NCBI RefSeq assembly: GCF_036075115.1
Contig: NZ_CP107958.1
Span: 6,944,001 to 7,008,000, forward strand
DNA length: 64,000 nt
Direction of reading: 5' to 3'
Source: Streptomyces sp. NBC_00377
Lineage (GTDB): Bacteria; Actinomycetota; Actinomycetes; Streptomycetales; Streptomycetaceae
In this document: positions 31,093 to 39,718 of the stretch, piece by piece
How positions within the stretch are numbered: the first letter of the stretch is position 1
Layout: every line of letters begins with the position of its first letter
Notes under the pieces: model-generated
Seen by the model: the letters and a program-made list of their open reading frames with translations, nothing else
Database searches by the model: none
Told to the model about the DNA's origin: nothing
Program-made: the position numbers and the translations under genes

Positions 31093-32612
31093 GGCCGGCG
31101 CCAGCTCCGTCCGTCTCGCTCGAGCATCTGGTCGGCCTCGATCGGCCCCCACGTGCCCGAGGGGTACTGCGCGGGCTTGCCGTTCTTGTCCCAGTACCGT
31201 TCGATCGGGTCGAGGATCTTCCAGGACAGCTCCACCTCTTCCGTGCGGGGGAAGAGGTTCGAGTCGCCCAGCAGCACGTCGAGGATGAGGCGTTCGTACG
31301 CCTCGGGGCTGGACTCCGTGAAGGACTCGCCGTAGGCGAAGTCCATCGACACGTCCCGGATCTCCATGGAGGTGCCGGGCACCTTGGAGCCGAAGCGGAC
31401 CGTGATGCCCTCGTCCGGCTGGACGCGGATGACGATCGCGTTGGCGCCGAGCTCCTCGGTCGCGGTGGAGTCGAAGGGGGAGTGCGGTGCCCGCTGGAAG
31501 ACCACCGCGATCTCGGTGACCCGGCGGCCGAGGCGCTTGCCGGTGCGCAGGTAGAAGGGCACGCCCGCCCAGCGGCGGTTGTCGACCTCCAGCTTCACCG
31601 CCGCGTAGGTGTCGGTCTTCGAGTTGGGGTCGATGCCGTCCTCTTCGAGATAGCCGACGGCCTTCTCGCCGCCCTGCCACCCGGCCGCGTACTGACCGCG
31701 GACGGTGGCCCGGCCCAGGTCCTTCGGCAGCCGCACGGCGCCGAGCACCTTGGTCTTCTCGGCGGCCAGCGCGTCGGCGTCGAAGGAGGCGGGTTCCTCC
31801 ATGGCGGTGAGGGCCATGAGCTGGAGCAGGTGGTTCTGGATGACGTCGCGGGCGGCGCCGATGCCGTCGTAGTAGCCGGCCCGGCCGCCGATGCCGATGT
31901 CCTCGGCCATGGTGATCTGCACGTGGTCGACGAAGGACCGGTTCCAGATCGGTTCGAACATGGTGTTGGCGAAGCGGAGCGCCAGGATGTTCTGGACGGT
32001 CTCCTTGCCGAGGTAGTGGTCGATTCGGAAGACCTGGTCCGAGCCGAAGACCTCGTGGACGACCTTGTTGAGCTCCTCGGCCGAGGCGAGGTCGTGACCG
32101 AAGGGCTTCTCGATGACCGCGCGCCGCCAGGAGCCGTTCTTCTGGTCGGCCAGCCCGTGCTTCTTCAGCTGCTGGATGACGACCGGGAAGGAGCGCGGCG
32201 GCACGGACAGGTAGAAGGCGAAGTTGCCGCCCGTGCCCTGCGCCTTGTCGAGCTCCTCGATCGTGCCGCGCAGCCGCTCGAAGGCCTCGTCGTCGTCGAA
32301 GGTGCCCTGCACGAAGCGCATGCCCTGGACGAGCTGCTGCCAGACCTCCTCGCGGAAGGGCGTGCGGGCGTGCTCCTTGACGGCGTCGTGGACCTCCTGC
32401 GCGAAGTCCTCGTGCTCCCACTCGCGGCGGGCGAAGCCGACCAGCGAGAAGCCCGGCGGCAGCAGACCCCGGTTGGCGAGGTCGTACACGGCGGGCATGA
32501 GCTTCTTCCGCGACAAATCGCCCGTGACGCCGAAGATGACCAGACCCGACGGCCCCGCGATACGCGGGAGCCGTCGGTCGGCGGGGTCACGCAGCGGGTT
32601 GCTGCTCGACAG
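31089..32612 (-). CDS. zwf: Glucose-6-phosphate 1-dehydrogenase, CTG start
   Basis: A 507-residue enzyme that makes NADPH and 6-phosphogluconolactone. LVIFGVTGDLSRKKLMPAVY is the NADP site, VFRIDHYLGKETVQNIL the catalytic Asp-His, and EKPFGHDLASAEEL the substrate Lys region. The only start that keeps the NADP motif is CTG at 32612: the same frame has the tal stop TGA two codons earlier, and no ATG, GTG or TTG occurs before the motif. GGAGGG stands 7 bases before the CTG. A start at ATG/TTG further in would delete the Rossmann strand. Normal family length supports this. Confidence 0.95.
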   Translation of the reverse strand: MSSSNPLRDPADRRLPRIAGPSGLVIFGVTGDLSRKKLMPAVYDLANRGLLPPGFSLVGFARREWEHEDFAQEVHDAVKEHARTPFREEVWQQLVQGMRFVQGTFDDDEAFERLRGTIEELDKAQGTGGNFAFYLSVPPRSFPVVIQQLKKHGLADQKNGSWRRAVIEKPFGHDLASAEELNKVVHEVFGSDQVFRIDHYLGKETVQNILALRFANTMFEPIWNRSFVDHVQITMAEDIGIGGRAGYYDGIGAARDVIQNHLLQLMALTAMEEPASFDADALAAEKTKVLGAVRLPKDLGRATVRGQYAAGWQGGEKAVGYLEEDGIDPNSKTDTYAAVKLEVDNRRWAGVPFYLRTGKRLGRRVTEIAVVFQRAPHSPFDSTATEELGANAIVIRVQPDEGITVRFGSKVPGTSMEIRDVSMDFAYGESFTESSPEAYERLILDVLLGDSNLFPRTEEVELSWKILDPIERYWDKNGKPAQYPSGTWGPIEADQMLERDGRSWRRP

Positions 32613-32615
32613 AGT

Positions 32616-33734
32616 TCAGCCCTCCGAGGGGGCGAGGCGCTGGAGCTCCGCCTCGGTCGACTTGAGCAGGTCGTTCCAGGACGCCTCGAACTTGTCGACG
32701 CCCTCGTCCTCGAGGAGCTGGACCACCTCGTCGTAGGAGATGCCGAGCTTCTCGACGGCGTCGATGTCGGCACGGGCCTGCTCGTAGGTGCCGGCGATGG
32801 TGTTGCCGGTGATCGAGCCGTGGTCCTCAGCGGCGAACAGGGTCGCCTCCGGCATGGTGTTCACCGTGTTCGGCGCCACCAGCTCGTCCACGTACAGGGT
32901 GTCCTTGTAGGCGGGGTCCTTCACACCGGTGGAGGCCCACAGCGGACGCTGCTTGTTGGCGCCCGCCTTCTCCAGCGCGGCCCAGCGCTCACCGGCGAAG
33001 ACCTCCTCGTACGCCTGGTAGGCGAGCCGGGCGTTGGCGAGACCGGCCTTGCCGCGGGCGGCCTTGGCCTCGTCGGTGCCGAGCGCGTCGAGCCGCTTGT
33101 CGATCTCGGTGTCCACGCGGGACACGAAGAAGGACGCCACCGAGTGGATCTTCGACAGGTCCAGGCCGCGCTCCTTGGCCTGCTCGAGGCCGGACAGGTA
33201 GGCGTCCATGACCTGGCGGTAGCGCTCGAGCGAGAAGATCAGCGTGACGTTGACGCTGATGCCGAGGCCGATGACCTCGGAGATGGCCGGCAGGCCGCCC
33301 ATCGTGGCCGGGATCTTGATCAGCGTGTTGGGGCGGTCGACCAGCCACGCGAGCTGCTTGGCCTCGGCGACCGTCGGCTTGGTGTGGTGCGCCAGGCGCG
33401 GGTCCACCTCGATGGACACCCGGCCGTCCTGGCCGCCGGTGGCGTCGAAGACCGGACGCAGGATGTCGGCGGCGTCACGGACGTCCGCCGTCGTGATCAT
33501 GCGGACGGCCTCTTCGACGGTGACCTTGCGGGCCGCGAGGTCCGACAGCTGCTGGTCGTAGCCGTCGCCCTGCGAGATCGCCTTCTGGAAGATCGACGGA
33601 TTGGTGGTGACGCCCACGACGTGCTGCTGGTCGATCAGTTCGGCGAGGTTGCCGGACGTGATCCGCTTGCGCGACAGGTCGTCCAGCCAGATCGCGACGC
33701 CTTCTTCGGAGAGGCGCTTGAGTGCGTCTGTCAT
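32616..33734 (-). CDS. tal: Transaldolase
   Basis: A 372-residue enzyme of the non-oxidative pentose phosphate pathway, moving a dihydroxyacetone unit between sugar phosphates. The N-terminal WLDDLSRKRITSGNLAELI and GVTTNPSIFQKAIS are typical, and the Schiff-base Lys is K140 in TLIKIPATMGG. Length fits the longer actinobacterial type. The stop lies one codon from the zwf start, so zwf probably depends on coupled translation; tkt is 33 bases upstream. Confidence 0.97.
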   Translation of the reverse strand: MTDALKRLSEEGVAIWLDDLSRKRITSGNLAELIDQQHVVGVTTNPSIFQKAISQGDGYDQQLSDLAARKVTVEEAVRMITTADVRDAADILRPVFDATGGQDGRVSIEVDPRLAHHTKPTVAEAKQLAWLVDRPNTLIKIPATMGGLPAISEVIGLGISVNVTLIFSLERYRQVMDAYLSGLEQAKERGLDLSKIHSVASFFVSRVDTEIDKRLDALGTDEAKAARGKAGLANARLAYQAYEEVFAGERWAALEKAGANKQRPLWASTGVKDPAYKDTLYVDELVAPNTVNTMPEATLFAAEDHGSITGNTIAGTYEQARADIDAVEKLGISYDEVVQLLEDEGVDKFEASWNDLLKSTEAELQRLAPSEG

Positions 33735-33767
33735 GGAATTACATCTCCTACGGGTCGTGTGTGAGCG

Positions 33768-35855
33768 TCAGCGCTGGGCGGCGGCGATGGATTCCCGGGC
33801 CTTCGCGGCCACGTTCTCGGCAGTGAAGCCGTACTCCTGGAAGAGGACCTTGCCGTCGGCGGAAGCACCGAAGTGCTCCAGGGAAACGATGCGGCCGGCG
33901 TCCCCGACGTACTTGTGCCAGGTGAGACCGATACCCGCCTCGACCGAGACCCGGGCCTTCACGGACGGGGGCAGGACGCTGTCCCGGTACCCCTGGTCCT
34001 GCTCCTCGAACCACTCCACGGAGGGCATGGACACCACACGCGTGGGCACACCGTCGGCTTCGAGCCGCTCGCGCGCCTCGACGGCGACGTGCACCTCGGA
34101 GCCGGTCGCGAGGAGGATCACCTCGGGCGTCCCCGTGGAGGCCTCGAACAGGACGTAGCCGCCCTTGGCCGCGTTCTCGTCCGGCTCGTAGGTCGGCACG
34201 CCCTGTCGGGTGAGGACCAGTCCGTGCGGGGCGCCCTTGCCGAAGACCTTCGTCCAGCGCTTGAGGATCTCGCGCCAGGCGATCGCCGTCTCGTTGGCGT
34301 CGGCCGGGCGGACGATGTTCAGACCCGGGATCGCGCGCAGCGACGCGAGGTGCTCGACCGGCTGGTGCGTCGGTCCGTCCTCGCCGAGGCCGATCGAGTC
34401 GTGCGTCCAGACGTACGTCACCGGCACGTGCATCAGGGCGGACAGACGGACGGCGTTGCGCATGTAGTCGGAGAACACGAGGAACGTGCCGCCGTAGACG
34501 CGCGTGTTGCCGTGCAGGGCGATGCCGTTCATCTCCGCGGCCATGGAGTGCTCGCGGATGCCGAAGTGCACGGTGCGGCCGTAAGGGCTCGCCTCGGGCA
34601 GCGGGTTGCCCTCGGGGAGGAACGACGACGTCTTGTCGATCGTCGTGTTGTTCGAGCCGGCGAGGTCGGCGGAGCCGCCCCACAGCTCGGGGATGACGGC
34701 GCCGAGCGCCTGGAGCACCTTGCCGGACGCGGCGCGGGTGGCGACGCCCTTGCCGGGCTCGAAGACCGGGAGCTTCTCCTCCCAGCCGGTGGGCAGCTCG
34801 CCCGCGGCGACGCGGTCGTACTCGGCGGCGCGGTCGGTGTTGTTGTCCCGCCACTGCTGGAAGGACTTCTCCCACACGGCGCGGGCGGCCTGGCCGCGCT
34901 CCAGGGCCCCGCGGGTGTGGGCGATGACCTCGTCCGCGACCTCGAAGGACTTCTCCGGGTCGAAGCCGAGGACCCGCTTGGTGGCCGCGACCTCGTCGTC
35001 GCCGAGCGCCGAGCCGTGCGCGGCCTCGGTGTTCTGCGCGTTCGGGGCGGGCCAGGCGATGATCGAACGCATCGCGATGAAGGACGGCTTGTCCGTCACC
35101 AGCTTCGCGGCCTCGATCGCGTCGTACAGGGCGTGCGGGTCCAGGTCGCCGTCCGGCTTGGGGGTGACGCGCTGGACGTGCCAGCCGTACGCCTCGTAGC
35201 GCAGAACGGTGTCCTCGGAGACGGCCGTCTCGGTGTCGCCCTCGATCGAGATGTGGTTGTCGTCCCACAGCAGGATCAGGTTGCCGAGCTTCTGGTGGCC
35301 GGCCAGCGAGGACGCCTCCGCGGAGATGCCCTCCTGGAGGCAGCCGTCACCGGCGATCGCGTAGACGAAGTGGTCGAACGGCGACTCGCCGACCGGGGCC
35401 TCGGGGTCGAACAGGCCGCGCTCGTAGCGGGCGGCCATCGCCATGCCGACGGCGTTCGCGACACCCTGGCCCAGCGGGCCGGTCGTCGTCTCGACGCCCG
35501 TGGTGTGGCCGTACTCCGGGTGACCCGGCGTCTTCGAGCCGAAGGTGCGGAACGACTTCAGGTCGTCCAGCTCCAGGCCGAAGCCGGCCAGGTACAGCTG
35601 GGTGTAGAGGGTCAGGGACGAGTGGCCCGCGGACAGCACGAAGCGGTCGCGGCCCACCCAGTCGGCGTCCGCCGGGTCGTGCCGCATCACCTTCTGGAAG
35701 AGGGTGTAGGCGGCAGGCGCCAGGCTCATCGCCGTACCGGGATGGCCGTTGCCGACCTTCTGTACGGCGTCGGCGGCCAGGACGCGGGCGGTGTCCACCG
35801 CCCGCTGGTCCAGCTCGGTCCACTCGAGGTCTGTGGTGGTCGGCTTGGTGCTCAC
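33768..35855 (-). CDS. tkt: Transketolase
   Basis: A 695-residue thiamine diphosphate enzyme transferring two-carbon units in the pentose phosphate pathway. GHPGTAMSLAPAAYTLF, GPLGQGVANAVGMAMA and GDGCLQEGISAEASSLAGH (the GDG...N/E ThDP motif) lie in the first domain, and EHSMAAEMNGIALHG holds the catalytic Glu of the Pyr domain. The start is GTG at 35855 with GAGAGGAG upstream. It heads the leftward tkt-tal-zwf-opcA-pgl operon, which joins oxidative and non-oxidative branches under one promoter, and is divergent from ctaB. Confidence 0.98.
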   Translation of the reverse strand: MSTKPTTTDLEWTELDQRAVDTARVLAADAVQKVGNGHPGTAMSLAPAAYTLFQKVMRHDPADADWVGRDRFVLSAGHSSLTLYTQLYLAGFGLELDDLKSFRTFGSKTPGHPEYGHTTGVETTTGPLGQGVANAVGMAMAARYERGLFDPEAPVGESPFDHFVYAIAGDGCLQEGISAEASSLAGHQKLGNLILLWDDNHISIEGDTETAVSEDTVLRYEAYGWHVQRVTPKPDGDLDPHALYDAIEAAKLVTDKPSFIAMRSIIAWPAPNAQNTEAAHGSALGDDEVAATKRVLGFDPEKSFEVADEVIAHTRGALERGQAARAVWEKSFQQWRDNNTDRAAEYDRVAAGELPTGWEEKLPVFEPGKGVATRAASGKVLQALGAVIPELWGGSADLAGSNNTTIDKTSSFLPEGNPLPEASPYGRTVHFGIREHSMAAEMNGIALHGNTRVYGGTFLVFSDYMRNAVRLSALMHVPVTYVWTHDSIGLGEDGPTHQPVEHLASLRAIPGLNIVRPADANETAIAWREILKRWTKVFGKGAPHGLVLTRQGVPTYEPDENAAKGGYVLFEASTGTPEVILLATGSEVHVAVEARERLEADGVPTRVVSMPSVEWFEEQDQGYRDSVLPPSVKARVSVEAGIGLTWHKYVGDAGRIVSLEHFGASADGKVLFQEYGFTAENVAAKARESIAAAQR

Positions 35856-36216
35856 CCTGGGTCAGGGCTCCTCTCCACATGTCACGCATGTCGAATGCCG
35901 GTGCACGCGGCGCCCACCGGCCGTTGTCGAGCCTACCCCCGACAGAACGCGCATTTTTTCGAGTCGTTCCAGAGTGCCGGGAGTCGTCGCGATCCGCCTC
36001 CCGACTGGTGTGTTCCCTGTTCGGCAAGTGAATACGGAGCCGCTCGTACGAGTGCTCAACAGAGTGCCTTCCGGCTCTTGCGCGCCCGCCGTCCAACACG
36101 ACCCCACCCCCGCGAATGCCCGGGTATGGGCAACGTCTACAGTGGCGTGGTACGCGCGAGCCTTTACCCCGCATTCACATGGGGAGGCTTGCTGGGAGTC
36201 TCTGTCAGGGGTGTGC
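35856..36216. promoter_or_regulatory. Divergent tkt/ctaB intergenic region
   Basis: 361 bases without a gene. It must carry promoters for both the pentose phosphate operon and ctaB. TAGGCT on the minus strand near 35930 and TACAGT at 36138-36143 are possible -10 elements, neither with a good -35. A T run at 35953-35958 stands out in the high-GC context. No operator palindrome was found. Confidence 0.4.
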
Positions 36217-37164
36217 GTGACGGCCGTTGAATCCCGTCCAGTAGGGATTGTCGGGGCGAGTCAGAGCCCGAGCCGGCGGCCGTTCGGGGCCCGGGTCAAG
36301 GCGTTCGTGGCGCTGACCAAGCCGCGGATCATCGAACTGCTGCTGATCACCACCGTCCCGGTGATGTTCCTGGCACAGCAGGGCGTTCCGGACCTCGGCC
36401 TGGTGGTCCTCACCTGCCTCGGCGGCTATCTGTCCGCGGGCGGCGCGAACGCGCTCAACATGTACATCGACCGCGACATCGACGCCCTGATGGACCGCAC
36501 CTCGCAGCGTCCGCTGGTCACCGGGATGGTCAGCCCGCGTGAATGCCTCGCCTTCGGCATCACCCTCGCGGTGGTCTCCACACTCCTGTTCGGTCTGACC
36601 GTCAACTGGCTGTCCGCCTGGCTCGCCCTCGGCGCGCTCCTCTTCTACGTCGTCGTCTACACGATGATCCTCAAGCGGCGTACCTCGCAGAACATCGTGT
36701 GGGGCGGCATCGCCGGCTGCATGCCGGTCCTGATCGGCTGGTCGGCCGTGACGGACTCGGTGTCCTGGGCGCCGGTCGTCCTCTTCCTCGTCATGTTCTT
36801 CTGGACGCCGCCGCACTACTGGCCGCTGTCGATGAAGGTCAAGGACGACTACGCGCGCGTGGGCGTGCCGATGCTGCCGGTCGTCGCCTCCAACAAGACC
36901 GTCGCCAAGCAGATCGTCCTGTACAGCTGGGTGATGGTCGCCGTCTCGCTGCTGCTGACCCCGCTGGGCTACACCGGGTGGTTCTACACCTCGGTCGCGC
37001 TGGTGGCCGGCGGCTGGTGGCTGTGGGAGGCGCACGCGTTGCAGAACCGCGCGAAGGCCGAGGCCACGGGCGGGAAGCTGAAGGAGATGCGGCTGTTCCA
37101 CTGGTCGATCACCTATGTCTCGCTGCTGTTCGTGGCGGTCGCGGTGGACCCCTTCCTGCGCTGA
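36217..37164 (+). CDS. ctaB: Protoheme IX farnesyltransferase (heme O synthase)
   Basis: A 315-residue UbiA-family membrane enzyme that adds a farnesyl group to heme B, giving heme O for cytochrome oxidase. The prenyl diphosphate motif is NMYIDRDIDALMDRT, the second is SMKVKDDYARVGVPMLPV, and about nine hydrophobic segments span the rest. The GTG at 36217 with CAGGGG upstream is preferred over GTG 36211. The ctaA gene for the next step lies 2.5 kb downstream on the other strand. Confidence 0.95.
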   Translation: MTAVESRPVGIVGASQSPSRRPFGARVKAFVALTKPRIIELLLITTVPVMFLAQQGVPDLGLVVLTCLGGYLSAGGANALNMYIDRDIDALMDRTSQRPLVTGMVSPRECLAFGITLAVVSTLLFGLTVNWLSAWLALGALLFYVVVYTMILKRRTSQNIVWGGIAGCMPVLIGWSAVTDSVSWAPVVLFLVMFFWTPPHYWPLSMKVKDDYARVGVPMLPVVASNKTVAKQIVLYSWVMVAVSLLLTPLGYTGWFYTSVALVAGGWWLWEAHALQNRAKAEATGGKLKEMRLFHWSITYVSLLFVAVAVDPFLR

Positions 37165-37235
37165 GGCCCGTCCCGCCGGTTCCCCCGTGCCCGCCGGGTC
37201 CCCTCGGGGCGGCCCGGTACGCCTCGTCGCGGCAT

Positions 37236-37278
37236 GACGGCCGGGGTTGCGTGGTCAAGGCCACGCACCCCGGCCGTC
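37236..37278 (+). terminator. Terminator after ctaB
   Basis: An 18-base stem with one bulged T (left arm GACGGCCGGGG...GCGTGG at 37236-37254, right arm 37261-37278) and a 6-base loop. Confidence 0.8.
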
Positions 37279-37299
37279 GCCGTTCGATCTACCCGTCGG

Positions 37300-37305
37300 T
37301 AGCAT
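37300..37305 (+). promoter_or_regulatory. -10 element 7 bases before the 37313 gene
   Basis: TAGCAT fits the TAGNNT -10 pattern and ends exactly 7 bases before the ATG, suggesting a leaderless message. The -35 is not recognisable. Confidence 0.4.
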
Positions 37306-37312
37306 CCTGGCC

Positions 37313-37669
37313 ATGGCAGACACCAAGCAGGTTGACGAGACCGCCGACGCCAAGCGGGCCGCGAAGGCCGAGCGCAGGGCGGCCCGGCTGGCCAAGCAGA
37401 TCAGCGCCTTCGCCAAGGAGCACGGCGGCGCCGAGGGCCAGGTCGCGTACCTCGGCGAGCGCGGCGCCCGTATCGTCCTCGTCGGCGAGGACGGCGGCTG
37501 GGGCGACCTGGTGGCCCCGTCGGTCGCCATCGCCGAGAGCGCCGTCGGGAAGGCGGGCATCACCGTCCACGCGGCCTTCGACGGCGAGTTCGCCGCGAAG
37601 GTGAGGACGGGCCCGTACGAGTGGACGCGGATGGCCGGGATCCAGGTCGGCGGACCGAAGAACGACTGA
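37313..37669 (+). CDS. Conserved hypothetical protein
   Basis: 118 residues, soluble. The first 40 residues are charged and helical (DAKRAAKAERRAARLAKQISAFAKEHG); the rest (GQVAYLGERGARIVLVGEDGGWGDLVAPSVAIAESAVGKAGITVH) looks like a small alpha/beta fold. I recognise it only as a protein common in Streptomyces, with no assigned function. It follows the ctaB terminator and precedes an amidohydrolase gene by 74 bases. Confidence 0.75.
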   Translation: MADTKQVDETADAKRAAKAERRAARLAKQISAFAKEHGGAEGQVAYLGERGARIVLVGEDGGWGDLVAPSVAIAESAVGKAGITVHAAFDGEFAAKVRTGPYEWTRMAGIQVGGPKND

Positions 37670-37743
37670 GCAGCAACAACCTGACACCCCGGTGACCCGT
37701 TAGGACCCGTGAACACGACGTGGTCCATCTCCCGGGAGTCCGG

Positions 37744-38850
37744 ATGATCGAAACGCCGTCCTTGGTGGACCAGTACTGCCACGGCGTCCTGAGAACGGAG
37801 CTGGGTCTCGGCACGTTCGAGGCCCAGCTGGCCCGTACCGAGGGCCCGCCCGCCCCGGGCACGACGCTCTTCGACACCCAGACGGGGTTCGCGGTACGCC
37901 GCTGGTGCCCTCCGCTGCTCGGTCTCGAACCGCATGCGCCCCCCGCCCGTTATCTCGCCCGGCGTCGTGAACTGGGCGTACTGGAATCGGGCCGCCGGCT
38001 GCTGCGCGGCAGCGGTATCACCACGTACCTGGTCGACACGGGCCTGCCGGGCGACCTCACGGGACCGGACGAGCTCGCCTCGGCCGGCGCCGCCGAGGCG
38101 CGGGAGATCGTGCGCCTGGAACTCCTGGCCGAACAGGTCGCCGACACCTCCGGCACCGTCGAGTCCTTCCTGGCCAACCTCGCCGAGTCGGTTCACGGAG
38201 CCGCCGCCGACGCGGTGGCGTTCACCTCCGTCGCGGGGGTACGGCACGGTCTCGCCCTCGCGCCCGAGCCGCCCGGGCCGGGTGAGGTGCGCGGCGCGGC
38301 GAGCCGCTGGCTGGCCGCGCGCAGGGTCGGCGGCGAACTGTTCGACCCGGTGCTGCTGCGGCACCTGCTGTGGATCGCCGTCGCCTCGGGGCTGCCGCTG
38401 CAACTGCACGCGGGCCTCGGCGAGCCGGGGGCGCGCATCGACCGCACCGATCCGGTGCTGCTGACGGACTTCGTGCGGGCCACGGCCGGCCTCGGCACCG
38501 ACCTCGTCCTGCTGCACGGCTACCCCTACCACCGCCATGCCGCCCACCTCGCGGGCGTCTTCCCGCACGTGTACGCCGATTCGGGCGCCGCGCTCGTGCG
38601 GACCGGCGCCCGGGCGGCGACGATCCTCGCGGAGATCCTGGAGCTGGCCCCCTTCGGCAAGATCCTGTTCTCCAGCGGCGCCCGGGGCCTGCCCGAACTG
38701 CACGTCGTCGGGGCCCGGCTGTTCCGTGAGGCCCTGGCCCGGGTGCTCGGCGCCTGGGTCGCGGACGGCGCGTGGTCGCCCGGCGACGCGCAGCGGGTGG
38801 CCGGACTGATCGCGGCGGGCAACGCGCGCCGGGTGTACGGGCTGGGCTGA
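37744..38850 (+). CDS. Amidohydrolase family protein (FluG N-domain-like)
   Basis: A 368-residue TIM-barrel hydrolase. VDQYCHGVLR near the N-terminus stands where HxH metal motifs start in relatives, GLPLQLHAGLGEPG and DLVLLHGYPYHRHAAHLA supply later histidines, and HVYADSGAALVRTGARAATILAEILELAPFGKILFSSGA is the final strand with its Asp. It resembles the amidohydrolase half of FluG and its relatives. The ATG at 37744 has GGGAG upstream; a GTG at 37720 would add eight residues. Substrate unknown. Confidence 0.78.
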   Translation: MIETPSLVDQYCHGVLRTELGLGTFEAQLARTEGPPAPGTTLFDTQTGFAVRRWCPPLLGLEPHAPPARYLARRRELGVLESGRRLLRGSGITTYLVDTGLPGDLTGPDELASAGAAEAREIVRLELLAEQVADTSGTVESFLANLAESVHGAAADAVAFTSVAGVRHGLALAPEPPGPGEVRGAASRWLAARRVGGELFDPVLLRHLLWIAVASGLPLQLHAGLGEPGARIDRTDPVLLTDFVRATAGLGTDLVLLHGYPYHRHAAHLAGVFPHVYADSGAALVRTGARAATILAEILELAPFGKILFSSGARGLPELHVVGARLFREALARVLGAWVADGAWSPGDAQRVAGLIAAGNARRVYGLG

Positions 38851-38911
38851 GGTGGAGAGACCGGACGCGTGCGGGGTGTACGGGCCGGGCCGGGATCGCG
38901 AGACTGGGGGC

Positions 38912-39670
38912 ATGACCAGCCGCACGGAACACTTACTGGACCGTTTCGTCACCGGGCTCGCGGCTCTGGAGCCGGTCGCCGTCTGGGCCCACGGCTCGCT
39001 CGCCGGGGGCGACTACCAGGAGGGCCGCAGCGACCTGGACCTCATCGCGGTCCTGACGGGGCCGGTCACGCCAGGACCGTTGTGGGCCCTGGCCCGGCTG
39101 CACGCCCGGCTGCGGGGCGAGCCGCTCGCGCCCCTGCTGCACTGCTCCTACCTCACCCCCGACACGGCGGCCGACCCGGAGCGCCGGCACCTGACCTGGG
39201 CGCACGGTCAGTTGTTCCGGCGCACGGTCACCCCGGTGACCCGTCGGGAGCTGCTGGACTTCGGGCGGGTGCTGTACGGGAAGGCGCCCCGCGCTCTCCT
39301 TCCGCCCGTGCCGGACCGCGAGCTCGGCGACTTCGTCGTCCGCGACCAGCGGGACTTCTGGCGGCCGGCGGTCGACAAGGCCCCTCTGTGGCGTCAGGAC
39401 GTCTGGGTCGACCTGGGGCTGCTGACCTTCGCCCGGGCGACGGTGACCGTGCGCGACGGCCGTCTCATCTCCAAGCGCCAGGCCCTCGACGAGCTGTCCG
39501 TGCTGGGGGCGCCGCAGGAGGTCGTGGCGGACATCGCGCGGCGCCGGTACGAGGGGCACGCGGGCGAGGACGGCGTGACGACGGGCGCGGACTGGCCGGC
39601 CCGCCGTGCCGGGCTGACCCGGGACTATCTGGGACCGGCGATCGACGGACTGGTCACCGCGCACGCGTGA
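38912..39670 (+). CDS. Nucleotidyltransferase-fold protein
   Basis: A 252-residue protein with the pol-beta-type nucleotidyltransferase signature WAHGSLAGGDYQEGRSDLDLIAVL (Gly-Ser followed by Asp-x-Asp) near residue 30-50, as in aminoglycoside adenylyltransferases. The remaining helical part (LLDFGRVLYGKAP, LGLLTFARATVTVRDGRLISKRQALDEL) resembles the C-domain of such enzymes. It could modify an antibiotic or another small molecule; no specificity can be read. ATG at 38912; it is convergent with ctaA. Confidence 0.75.
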   Translation: MTSRTEHLLDRFVTGLAALEPVAVWAHGSLAGGDYQEGRSDLDLIAVLTGPVTPGPLWALARLHARLRGEPLAPLLHCSYLTPDTAADPERRHLTWAHGQLFRRTVTPVTRRELLDFGRVLYGKAPRALLPPVPDRELGDFVVRDQRDFWRPAVDKAPLWRQDVWVDLGLLTFARATVTVRDGRLISKRQALDELSVLGAPQEVVADIARRRYEGHAGEDGVTTGADWPARRAGLTRDYLGPAIDGLVTAHA

Positions 39671-39672
39671 CG

Positions 39673-39701
39673 CACGGGCGCGAAGTCGCCCCCTGCCCGT
39701 G
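39673..39701. terminator. Weak hairpin between convergent genes
   Basis: A 7-base stem (CACGGGC/GCCCGTG) with a 15-base loop just after the nucleotidyltransferase stop and before the ctaA stop. Confidence 0.35.
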
Positions 39702-39718
39702 GCACGCGCGCCGGTGCC

